A stretch of DNA of 9,822 nucleotides from Fidelibacterota bacterium UBA1134. GTDB taxonomy: Bacteria; Fidelibacterota; Marinisomatia; Marinisomatales; S15-B10. Shown here one piece after another: positions 1-6,323 of the stretch. A program made the translations under genes and the position numbers. The stretch's first letter is position 1. Every line of letters starts with the position of its first letter. The stretch lies in contig DCAL01000026.1 in the NCBI GenBank assembly GCA_002311975.1, forward strand, positions 1 to 9,822, read 5' to 3'. The notes under the pieces are model-generated. The model saw nothing but the letters and a program-made list of their open reading frames with translations, was not told the DNA's origin and searched no databases.

Positions 1-1167
1 AAACAACGGAGTTCTATAGCTGCCGCTGTTACCATCCGCCGTACTTCTTCCACGCACCTTGAGCAGGGTGGAAATGGAAACAGAAGAAAACAGAATCATG
101 ACCACGGTTGTGGAATCCACAAGACTTTCGATATCCAAAGCATACATGAGGACGATACACCATGAAGCCTGAAGGATGAGAGCATTCACCGGCGTACCGA
201 AACGGGGATGGCGTCTGGCTGTGAAACGGAAGAATACACCGTGTTCTCCCATGGCTTGAATCACTCTCGCTCCGGCTGTCTGAATAGTGATGGAGAGAGA
301 ACTCACCACCGATACAAAGATCAGCAGGGTCAGGAAGAAGCTCCACCCTTCTGCTCCTACGGTTTTGAGTGCCATCACCGGTACCATCTCTTCTCCGCGC
401 ATGGCGTCGAGACCGATACTCTTCAGAAAGCCGATCTCCACCACAATGTATAGGATCATGGCGATGAGGGTCCCGCCGATGAGAGCGCGAGGAAGCGTTT
501 TTCTCGGATTGTGGACTTCTCCCGCAATATAACCCGCCACATTCCACCCCGTGTATGCGAAAAAGATAGGAATCAACGCCCTCGAGAAACCGCGCATGGG
601 ACTGGCATCCACGAGATTTGCTGAACCGCTCTCAACATAGCCTGATCCACTCTTAAACAGGAGAAACGTCAATATGAACAATCCACCAATCTTGATTACT
701 GTGAGAATAGACTGAAATCGTGCTCCGACCGTAATCCGAAGACAGTGAAGCAAAGAGATACCGATAACGAGAAGCGAGGCGAGAAACGGTTCTGACAATC
801 CACTTTGGGGAAAGAACTCAAGCAGATACTTTCCTCCGAAAACGGCGAGGATGGCGATTGATCCTGTTTCAAAGATAACGAGACTCATCCAGCCATAAAG
901 AAAAGCCGGATAGCGACCGTAGGCGTTATTCAGGTAAAGGAAGTCGCCTCCAATATCAGGAAACGTGGTGGAAAGTTCGGCTATGGACAGCGCGCCGAGC
1001 ATGGCCATGACGCCGCCGCCAATCCAAGCCAGGATCAGCCAAGTACCATCGGTGACCGGAGCAGCAGCATAACCGGAGAGCAGAAAAATGCCGGACCCTA
1101 TAATATTCCCCGCAACCATGCTGGTGGCATCAAATGTCCTAACGACGCGCTTGGAGGTGTCAGCCAT
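1..1167 (-). CDS. APC-superfamily amino acid permease (3' end outside window)
   Basis: Integral inner-membrane amino-acid transporter of the amino acid-polyamine-organocation (APC) superfamily. 389 residues are visible and the frame is still open at base 1, so roughly the last 40-60 residues of a usual 430-450 are missing. The first helix carries the APC glycine-rich substrate motif GNIIGSGIF (residues 20-28). It is followed by AELSTTFPDIGGDFLYL (63-79), the TM2 E-L-x-x-x-x-P-x-x-G-G pattern, and by FFAYTGWNVAGYIAGEVHNP (202-221), typical of TM6 and the loop after it. Hydrophobic segments recur across the visible part, giving about ten helices so far. The LAT-like look (GEVHNPRKTLPRAL) suggests neutral amino-acid exchange or uptake, but the substrate cannot be read from sequence. 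The ATG at 1167 lies 18 bp after the stop of the DUF423 gene, with only a weak GGA in front, so co-transcription is likely. Confidence 0.9.
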   Translation of the reverse strand, partial: MADTSKRVVRTFDATSMVAGNIIGSGIFLLSGYAAAPVTDGTWLILAWIGGGVMAMLGALSIAELSTTFPDIGGDFLYLNNAYGRYPAFLYGWMSLVIFETGSIAILAVFGGKYLLEFFPQSGLSEPFLASLLVIGISLLHCLRITVGARFQSILTVIKIGGLFILTFLLFKSGSGYVESGSANLVDASPMRGFSRALIPIFFAYTGWNVAGYIAGEVHNPRKTLPRALIGGTLIAMILYIVVEIGFLKSIGLDAMRGEEMVPVMALKTVGAEGWSFFLTLLIFVSVVSSLSITIQTAGARVIQAMGEHGVFFRFTARRHPRFGTPVNALILQASWCIVLMYALDIESLVDSTTVVMILFSSVSISTLLKVRGRSTADGNSGSYRTPLF

Positions 1168-1185
1168 TGTGATCCGGGAAAGAGA

Positions 1186-1557
1186 CTACACGCGGAAAGC
1201 AGCCAGCGCCAGCAGGATCCATCCTGCCATGAAACACAGACCGCCAATGGGAGTGACAGCACCAAACGCCTTCACATTGGTAAAAACGAGGAGATAGAGG
1301 CTCCCTGAAAACAAAAACACACCTGCCAGAAACAGCCGTCCTGACCAATCCAGCAGCGGTGACGTAAGATGGTTAGCGAGGATTCCCACGAGGACAAGGG
1401 CGAGAGCATGATACATCTGATACTTTGCCCCTGTTTCAAAAGTAACAAGCAGATCGGCAGATATTCGCGATTTCAGTCCGTGTGCTCCAAATGCCCCCAA
1501 GGCGACAGCCAAAAACCCGAGGACGGCACCGACCGCAATCCAGATGGAATGAGTCAT
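1186..1557 (-). CDS. DUF423 family small membrane protein (YgdD-like)
   Basis: A 123-residue integral membrane protein of the DUF423/YgdD family, whose biochemical role is not established. The family signatures are clear: AVLGFLAVALGAFGAHGLK (residues 11-29), YQMYHALALVLVG (46-58), GVFLFSGSLYLL (79-90) and TPIGGLCFMAGW (102-113), which predict four transmembrane helices. An in-frame ATG lies 27 codons further upstream (1638). I chose the ATG at 1557 because homologues start directly before the GALLGxLAVALGAFGAHG helix and because AGAGG lies 7 nt upstream of this ATG. It sits between an MscS gene (128 bp upstream) and an amino-acid permease (18 bp downstream), so the group is envelope-related. 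Confidence 0.9.
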   Translation of the reverse strand: MTHSIWIAVGAVLGFLAVALGAFGAHGLKSRISADLLVTFETGAKYQMYHALALVLVGILANHLTSPLLDWSGRLFLAGVFLFSGSLYLLVFTNVKAFGAVTPIGGLCFMAGWILLALAAFRV

Positions 1558-1641
1558 CCCGACACCTCTACGAGTCCCCTCCTCTGTGCCGGTGTTCTCC
1601 ACGAGACAAAAAGATGGGGCGATCAGAATTGCTGTCACATG

Positions 1642-1672
1642 AGTGTAATCTTTGTGCCACCGTGACTGTCAA
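1642..1672 (-). promoter_or_regulatory. possible sigma70-like promoter for the DUF423-permease pair
   Basis: In the 128-bp gap between the mscS-like gene and the DUF423 gene, the minus strand has a perfect TTGACA (1672-1667). TACACT, 4 of 6 matches to a -10 box, follows at 1647-1642. The 19-bp spacer is longer than the ideal 17. This would separate the DUF423-permease pair from the upstream run. It is only a consensus match, with no support beyond position. Confidence 0.25.
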
Positions 1673-1685
1673 GCGAACAAGGAAG

Positions 1686-2717
1686 CTACTCTTTCTGCTG
1701 GTAGATGGTGCGGATGGGGAACGGAATGTTGATGCCCTCTTGCCCGAACCGCTTATGGAGGCGCTTGATGAATTCGTGTGTTACCGTCCACTGGCCCGAA
1801 TAATCTTTTGACCTAAGGGAAACACGGAAGTCAATGCTTGAATCGCCGAAGTTCATGAAGATCATATTCGGCTCGAATTCGGGAATGCCCCCGTCCGAAT
1901 TCTGCATCACATCTTTAGCCACTTCCAGCGTTACTCTTTCCACCCGTTCGAGATCGCTATCGTAGCTGACGCCGCACGCCACCCTCACCACAAGCTCCTT
2001 GAGGGGCGCATCAAAATTCTTCATGATTGCCGCAGATAGTTTGGCATTAGGAATCACAACAAGATTGCCCTTCCTATCCTTGAGGGTAGTATTACGCCAC
2101 GTAATATTGTCCACAGTGCCGCGGTGCCCGCTGTCCAGTTCCACCAGATCGCCCGGCACCACCTTCTTGGATAGGAGTATATGGAGGCCGGCGAAGACAT
2201 CAGAAAGGGTATCCTTGAGAGCCAGCGAGACTGCAAGACCGCCAACACCCAAAGCAGTGAGGAGGGGTGTGATGGAGATTCCTAACGTCTGAAAGACAAT
2301 CAGAAGTCCGATGGTAATGATAAAAATACGAATAATATTCGTGAACATGGCGGCCGAAGGCAAAGCTTTGGTACTCGCGGCAAACAGTTCAAGCAGCCCC
2401 ACGCCAGCTCTGGCCACGGAGAACGTGATGGAGAGGATGATGAGGATAACAATAACGTTCCTTACTGATCCAAGCAACTCTGGACTCATGGGAATTCTAT
2501 CGAGAGCAAAATAGATACCCGCCAGAAAAAACCACTGGACCGAAGTAGACTCCACAGCGGAGAGAATCACATCATCACCGCGCCATTTTGTTCGTGCCGC
2601 AATTTTCTTCAACTGCTTATGAATATGGGTCTTGAAAATCCACCCTGCCACAGTAAAGCCTAGGATGGTAGAAATGGGAATAAGATATGCCGTGAGGGAA
2701 TGAGTATCGAAGTTCAT
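1686..2717 (-). CDS. MscS-family small-conductance mechanosensitive channel
   Basis: A 343-residue inner-membrane channel that would open under membrane tension and release solutes during hypo-osmotic shock. The N-terminus has membrane segments at about residues 9-28, 60-75, 84-105 and 127-147. The pore-lining TM3 region ALGVGGLAVSLALKDTLSDV (155-174) follows, with the Gly/Ala packing pattern of MscS. The beta domain has GDLVEL (189-194), GTVDNITWRNTTL (200-212) and VVIPNAKLS (220-228). The C-terminal alpha/beta vestibule ends in GINIPFPIRTIY (328-339), the usual MscS end motif. Length matches MscS homologues with one or two extra N-terminal helices. The ATG at 2717 has AGGAG 5 nt upstream. 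It follows the MORN-repeat gene by 65 bp, a gap in which I see only this ribosome-binding site. Whether the natural stimulus is purely tension cannot be read from sequence. Confidence 0.95.
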   Translation of the reverse strand: MNFDTHSLTAYLIPISTILGFTVAGWIFKTHIHKQLKKIAARTKWRGDDVILSAVESTSVQWFFLAGIYFALDRIPMSPELLGSVRNVIVILIILSITFSVARAGVGLLELFAASTKALPSAAMFTNIIRIFIITIGLLIVFQTLGISITPLLTALGVGGLAVSLALKDTLSDVFAGLHILLSKKVVPGDLVELDSGHRGTVDNITWRNTTLKDRKGNLVVIPNAKLSAAIMKNFDAPLKELVVRVACGVSYDSDLERVERVTLEVAKDVMQNSDGGIPEFEPNMIFMNFGDSSIDFRVSLRSKDYSGQWTVTHEFIKRLHKRFGQEGINIPFPIRTIYQQKE

Positions 2718-2782
2718 TTGGACTCCTAAAGTTTGCCGAATTTACAAAGGAGAGGAGTTGAGACTAAGCGATTTGTCTTATC

Positions 2783-4159
2783 TCATGGGTCTTCCCAGAT
2801 CACTTCTCCTTCACGCACTACTTTCTCCGTCTTTAATTTTCCATCTCCGTCCCATTCCATCTGAAGGATCAGGACATCATCAATAAAAAGAATTTCCGCA
2901 ATCAACGATCCGTTATCATCCCAATGGAGCTCTACTCCGTGCTTTTTCTTTCCCAAGTATTCTGTTTCCGACGCTTTGCGCCCGTTCTTATGCACATCAG
3001 TTGCCAATCGGTGATCACTGAATTTCCTGATATCGGAGCGGCGACTGTGAACATCCCAGTGTGCTTCCAACTTTAGTTCGCCGGAGTTATATCCCTTCAC
3101 CAACTTCAGCCTTCCATTGCCATGATAGTATGATTCTGCCAAAAGTTCCCCTTCAATATAGACATTATCCTGATTCAATTGTCCACTCGGCGACCAACTC
3201 CTTTTGTGTCCATGCTTGAGTCCTTCTTGCCACTCACTCTCAGATGCCACCACACCGGTTGAATACCACGACTGCTCCAAACCGTGCTGAAGACCGTTCT
3301 CAAAGTTTTTTTTCCACTTTTTCGCTCCAGCATCAGACCAGTGTATCACTTCACCGTGGAGGACGTCCTTCCTGTACAATTCGGTGGTTCTGACAGAACC
3401 GTTATCGTACCATTGTGTCCACTTCTTCTCCCGTTTTCCTCGACTGTAACGCTCTTCAGCGGATAATTGACCCGACGGATACCATATCAGATTCTTGCCG
3501 TGCATCAGACTGTCCCTATAGACTTTCTGTGAGTCGAGATTCGATAATTCACTCCACCACCGCCATCTGCCGTGCGGTACGTCATCTCTGAAGCGGCGCT
3601 CCATCCTGAGCGTTCCGTTCTCATCTCTGGTGATCCACTTGCTGTGCAAAACTCCGTCCTTGTAATCCATGACGTCTTTCTCCTGACCGTTAAAATGAGA
3701 GGTTAAAGATTCACCATGCAAACGGCCCTTGCGGAAGCCATATGACGACGTCATGTTTCCGGCTTTGTCCCAGTAGGTCTTACTGCCGTGAACTGTCCCT
3801 TTCCTGTAGTTCCACGTGGAGTCAAGATTGCCATCGGTGTCCCACCAAGACCACTCGCCGTGGGGCAGCCCCTTTGCATACGACTGCTCAATCCGTTTCT
3901 TTCCGTTCTCATACCAGCCGATATACTTGCCGTGGAATTCGCCCTTGCGGTAGTTGATCTCTTCCAGAGGTGAATTGCTGTTGTAGTATGATACAGTCTT
4001 CACCACGACAGAATCGTTTTTTGATTGGAGGTAATGAACATCCGTGCGGTAGCCAGCAACGGTTTTCTCAGCGGTCTTCAGTTCAGCCGCACAGCCGATG
4101 AGGGTAAGCTGAAGAATAATGACAATCCTAACGGAGTGGAGATCGTGCTTGAGTTTCAC
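2783..4159 (-). CDS. MORN-variant repeat lipoprotein (YwqK-like repeats)
   Basis: A 458-residue predicted lipoprotein made almost entirely of MORN-variant (MORN_2/YwqK-type) repeats. The N-terminus is a lipoprotein signal: a short basic region, a hydrophobic run, and the lipobox LIGC with the lipidated cysteine at residue 23. From about residue 69 at least eleven units of exactly 24 residues follow. The first is YRKGEFHGKYIGWYENGKK plus 5 residues, and the unit pattern is Y-x-K-G-x-x-H-G-x-x-x-x-W-x-x-x-G. Decayed 23-24 residue units continue to the end. The longest open frame begins at an ATG at 4249. Its extra 30 residues are the out-of-frame reading of the conserved C-terminus of the upstream remnant and would bury the signal peptide, so I chose the GTG at 4159. 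That GTG lies 4 nt after the remnant's stop, though AGGA is unusually close in front. Databases often label such proteins antitoxins by homology to YwqK. No toxin is present here and I infer only a surface or periplasmic repeat protein. Confidence 0.85.
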   Translation of the reverse strand: MKLKHDLHSVRIVIILQLTLIGCAAELKTAEKTVAGYRTDVHYLQSKNDSVVVKTVSYYNSNSPLEEINYRKGEFHGKYIGWYENGKKRIEQSYAKGLPHGEWSWWDTDGNLDSTWNYRKGTVHGSKTYWDKAGNMTSSYGFRKGRLHGESLTSHFNGQEKDVMDYKDGVLHSKWITRDENGTLRMERRFRDDVPHGRWRWWSELSNLDSQKVYRDSLMHGKNLIWYPSGQLSAEERYSRGKREKKWTQWYDNGSVRTTELYRKDVLHGEVIHWSDAGAKKWKKNFENGLQHGLEQSWYSTGVVASESEWQEGLKHGHKRSWSPSGQLNQDNVYIEGELLAESYYHGNGRLKLVKGYNSGELKLEAHWDVHSRRSDIRKFSDHRLATDVHKNGRKASETEYLGKKKHGVELHWDDNGSLIAEILFIDDVLILQMEWDGDGKLKTEKVVREGEVIWEDP

Positions 4160-4163
4160 GATC

Positions 4164-4477
4164 CTACGGAAGGTGATAGACGCCAATGGCGTTACCGTAG
4201 AGACTCGCGAGATATTGTTTGCTATCCCTTTCGACCACGTTGGATACATTAGAGAAAGTCTTGCCTGAGGGATCGTGCAGACTTTCTACGATGGCGCCAT
4301 CCTGATCCAACTTCAGCACAAGACCGTAGCTTTCGGCGCCGGTTCAGGAATGAAAGCTACAGGTTCAATGTCCGGCACTTCCTCGCAACCGATGAAGAAA
4401 AGGAGAATTGACAGCGATGTTCTTGGCAAAAAGTAAACCGCGAGAGAAAATGGGGTCTTTTTCTCCGAGACTCTCAT
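4164..4477 (-). pseudogene. strictosidine synthase-like / SMP-30-type lipoprotein remnant, internally deleted and frameshifted
   Basis: A broken gene keeping only its two ends. The 5' part (ATG 4477 to TGA 4313) encodes a lipoprotein signal ending LLFFIGC (cysteine 31), then VPDIEPVAFIPEPAP. That resembles the segment with which bacterial strictosidine-synthase-like (APMAP-type) proteins leave the membrane. In another frame (about 4340 to TAG 4164) the translation reads ESYGLVLKLDQDGAIVESLH, then DPSGKTFSNVSNVVE, and ends YLASLYGNAIGVYHLP. This is the typical last blade of the same six-bladed propeller family. The join lies near 4334-4345, around the GGCGCC palindrome, where the C-terminal frame is blocked by a stop (4346-4344). 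Intact members have roughly 350-380 residues, so about 250 codons seem missing. Family assignment rests on remembered motifs. The stop is 4 nt before the next gene's GTG, suggesting an ancestral operon. Confidence 0.72.
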
Positions 4478-4534
4478 AATTCTATTCTCAAATTACAGGT
4501 CTTCAAGGTCTCCTGACCTCGCCCCTATTACTGA

Positions 4535-5644
4535 TTAGAAATACTCATCCAGCGCGCCTGAAACGATCTCCATCGCCTCCCCGAACCGCCGCATGCCGTA
4601 CCCGATGCGGATAAACCCCTCTGCATCAAAAGTGTAGTTTCCCGGCGGAACTAGGACGGAATACTTTTCCGCAAGTTGCAGGCAAAACTCGTCAGTGTCA
4701 ACATCGGGGATAAACTTGGGAAATGTTATGGGGCCCCCCAGTGGCTTGACCCAGTCGAAGATGCCGTGTTTCTCAGCCATCCACTCTTGGAGCACGCCGA
4801 AGTTCTCATCCACGATGGCCTGATTTCTTGCAAGGATCACATCTCTGAATCTATGAGCCAACGCCGCTATCTGCTGATCTATGGTGGCGGCACAGACGGT
4901 GGTGTAATAGCGGATGTGCCACAGCGAATCAAGAACCTCCTTCGGCGCCGCAATCCACCCTACTCGCAGACCGCTCAATCCGAATGATTTCGACATACTG
5001 CCGCTGGATATCGTTGACTGATCCAAGTCCCGCACTGACGCGGTAGCAGGATTGCTATCCACCGTGATGCCGCGGAACACTTCATCTACCCACACCTTGG
5101 CCCCTGCCCTATCCGCCACGGCTATAACTCTCCGAAGTTCTTCATCCGACATAACATTTCCGGTAGGATTCTGAGGATTGTTGATGACGATCAGTTTCGT
5201 CGTTTCATCAACCAGTTCCTCCAATTCGGCAAAGTCCGGCCGGAATTGATTCTCGTGCCGCAGTCGCCACTTTCGCACCTCAGCGCCGATATCACTGGCG
5301 AGCTGATAGAGAGCAGGATACATGGGAAACATGGCGACGACCGAGTCTCCCGCTCCCACGAGGGATTCCACCAAAAGAAATATCGCCTCCGTGCTGGAAC
5401 AGGTGACGAACACTTCTCCGGGCGATGTGTTCTTGTACCACGTGGCGATGGCCTCTTGGAGTTCAGGCAGTCCGCCCACGGGCGCTGCGGTAAGTCTCGT
5501 TTTGCCAAAATCGATGGTCTCGCCTGTAAGGTCGAATAACTCATTCACCGTCATTCCGGCGCAGCTGCTGGAACCGAGGAGATGATCCACCTTAAATTCG
5601 TAGCGATCAAACCATTCTTCGAGGGTGAAGACTGAATACTTCAT
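4535..5644 (-). CDS. PLP-dependent class I/II aminotransferase (fold type I, capreomycidine-synthase-like)
   Basis: A complete 369-residue cytoplasmic PLP enzyme of the aspartate-aminotransferase fold. Visible landmarks are PVGGLPELQEAIATWY (residues 55-70), the cofactor-phosphate loop SSTEA (83-87), NNPQNPTG (155-162), VDEVFRG (186-192; Asp187 contacts the pyridine nitrogen), SGSMSKSFGLSGLRVGW (214-230; Lys219 forms the Schiff base) and FIRIGYG (344-350; Arg346 binds the substrate carboxylate). All catalytic positions are present. The N-terminal FTLEEWFDRYEF and LLGSSSCAGMTVNELFDL recall the branch holding capreomycidine synthase-like enzymes, but the substrate is not deducible and no peptide-antibiotic genes lie nearby. 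A TTG at 5674 would add 10 residues. I prefer ATG 5644 because MKYSVFTLEEWF fits the family start and because it overlaps the stop of a possible leader ORF (ATGA). The ribosome-binding site is weak (GGGA, 5 nt spacing), consistent with coupling or structure-dependent initiation. Confidence 0.93.
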   Translation of the reverse strand: MKYSVFTLEEWFDRYEFKVDHLLGSSSCAGMTVNELFDLTGETIDFGKTRLTAAPVGGLPELQEAIATWYKNTSPGEVFVTCSSTEAIFLLVESLVGAGDSVVAMFPMYPALYQLASDIGAEVRKWRLRHENQFRPDFAELEELVDETTKLIVINNPQNPTGNVMSDEELRRVIAVADRAGAKVWVDEVFRGITVDSNPATASVRDLDQSTISSGSMSKSFGLSGLRVGWIAAPKEVLDSLWHIRYYTTVCAATIDQQIAALAHRFRDVILARNQAIVDENFGVLQEWMAEKHGIFDWVKPLGGPITFPKFIPDVDTDEFCLQLAEKYSVLVPPGNYTFDAEGFIRIGYGMRRFGEAMEIVSGALDEYF

Positions 5645-5733
5645 CGAATTCCCAAGACCTTCAACGTTCTCCAAAAGGTTGAAGGTCTTTCGCTCGCACC
5701 AATGACTTCATGAATCATATCTTTCCATTTCAA
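5641..5733 (-). CDS. possible leader ORF of 25-30 codons overlapping the aminotransferase start
   Basis: A short minus-strand open frame whose TGA (5643-5641) overlaps the aminotransferase ATG (5644-5642) as ATGA. It starts either at TTG 5733, with AAGGA 8 nt upstream, or at ATG 5718 with a weaker GGAAAG. From ATG 5718 the peptide starts MIHEVIGASERPSTFWRT and ends LKVLGIR, 25 residues in all. An in-frame TAA directly precedes TTG 5733, so it does not extend further. I recognise no family. It may be a translationally coupled leader peptide, the tail of a decayed gene, or chance. A 12-bp hairpin lies inside it, which makes a regulatory leader worth considering. Confidence 0.3.
   Translation of the reverse strand: MKWKDMIHEVIGASERPSTFWRTLKVLGIR
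5654..5689 (-). promoter_or_regulatory. 12-bp perfect hairpin in the aminotransferase leader
   Basis: The arms AAGACCTTCAAC (minus strand 5689-5678) and GTTGAAGGTCTT (5665-5654) are perfectly complementary around a 12-nt loop (5677-5666). The hairpin ends 9 nt before the aminotransferase ATG. No T-run follows on the minus strand, so it does not look like a terminator. Its base covers the area where the ribosome must land, so it could limit initiation unless melted, for example by a ribosome translating the overlapping leader ORF. The pairing is seen in the sequence; the role is inference. Confidence 0.5.
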
Positions 5734-5756
5734 TTAAGTTTTCCTTACTTGATCGC

Positions 5757-6101
5757 TTACAGCCACAACTGTCTATCCAGACTTCTGTACTGTATCGCTT
5801 CCGCCAAGTGTTGCGGCTGGATGCCACTTCGATCTTCTAGATCGGCGATGGGAAGATCAAATGCACTCCCCTCCTTGCGAATGTCGGCGGGCGCTAAATT
5901 CACAATCATCTCCTTGTTAGGAAAACGAAATCCCGAATTCTTGATGGCCGCTATGCCCCTCTCTTTACTCTTTTTTACCCCTCCTTCGGGAAGACCGACG
6001 ATGATAAAGCTGGGAATGGGGCTCGGCGTCAGAATCGCTTCGATCTCAACTTCGTAGGCGTCTATCCCAAGAATAGAGTTGCTGAGTACGCGAGCGTGCA
6101 T
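5757..6101 (-). pseudogene. comM: ComM/YifB (Mg-chelatase-like AAA+) remnant with in-frame internal deletion
   Basis: An open frame of 114 residues that joins the two ends of ComM/YifB, a hexameric AAA+ branch-migration helicase used in natural transformation. Residues 1-86 are the normal N-terminal domain: LGIDAYEVEIEA, SFIIVGLPEGGVKKSKERGI, AAIKNSGFRFPNKEMIVNLA and PADIRKEGSAFDLPIA. From residue 85 the text is the normal extreme C-terminus: IADLEDRSGIQPQHLAEAIQ then YRSLDRQLW. The family has about 500-510 residues, so some 390-400 codons, including Walker A, Walker B and the arginine finger, are missing. The join is in frame at the Ile-Ala codons near 5849-5844, shared by both ends (FDLP-IA-LG and T-IA-DL in intact proteins). 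It cannot act as a helicase. It might be transcribed after the 64-residue membrane gene (27 bp upstream), but no Shine-Dalgarno is visible. Confidence 0.88.
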
Positions 6102-6128
6102 TACAAAGTAAATTGAACAAATTCTGTC

Positions 6129-6323
6129 TTAGCTTGGACACGAGAAAAACCCGTTAACAGCGAGGAACGGAAGAACTATGTAAAGGGAAACGTCACGGAT
6201 CAAATAGAAAATTACGAAGGCAGTCAGAATCTTCCACCCCTTCACCTTCAGGAGAAGCTTGAAACCACCTTCGCGAAAGGTTGTCCGCCACTCCCTGACA
6301 ATTTCCGGTACAAGAAATCTCAA
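6129..6323 (-). CDS. small membrane protein, 64 aa, unknown function
   Basis: A 64-residue protein with a polar, basic N-terminal half (REWRTTFREGGFKLLLKVKG). One long or two short hydrophobic segments follow: WKILTAFVIFYLIRDVSLYI (30-49) and VLPFLAVNGFF. The GWK...FYLIRD..LYI.LP pattern looks like a conserved short bacterial membrane protein, but I cannot name a family. The start is a TTG at 6323 that overlaps the preceding gene's TGA stop as TTGA, a common arrangement for translational coupling. There is no good Shine-Dalgarno of its own. It follows the secreted 147-residue gene and lies 27 bp before the comM remnant. It could be a small anchor or accessory subunit, but nothing in the sequence shows a partner. 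Confidence 0.6.
   Translation of the reverse strand: MRFLVPEIVREWRTTFREGGFKLLLKVKGWKILTAFVIFYLIRDVSLYIVLPFLAVNGFFSCPS

Noticed and set aside
29..547. Minus-strand open frame of 172 codons in the left part of the window.
   Set aside because: Its translation is Arg/Ser/His-rich without motifs. The other minus frame encodes the APC permease with full family signatures across the same bases.
2783..4159. Reading the MORN-variant protein as an antitoxin of a toxin-antitoxin system.
   Set aside because: The label comes only from YwqK homology. The protein is long, has a lipoprotein signal, and no candidate toxin gene is adjacent.
4160..4249. The 30-residue N-terminal extension of the MORN gene from the ATG at 4249.
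   Set aside because: It has no Shine-Dalgarno, displaces the lipoprotein signal, and overlaps the conserved C-terminal coding segment of the upstream remnant in another frame.
4497..4519. Small inverted repeats (AGGTC and GACCT copies) in the gap after the aminotransferase stop, considered as a terminator or attenuator.
   Set aside because: The stem is only 5 bp and no T-run follows on the minus strand. The two alternative pairings are too weak to claim.
5191..5544. Open frames of 87-117 codons on both strands within the aminotransferase.
   Set aside because: They are alternative readings of a region where the aminotransferase frame carries all expected catalytic motifs.
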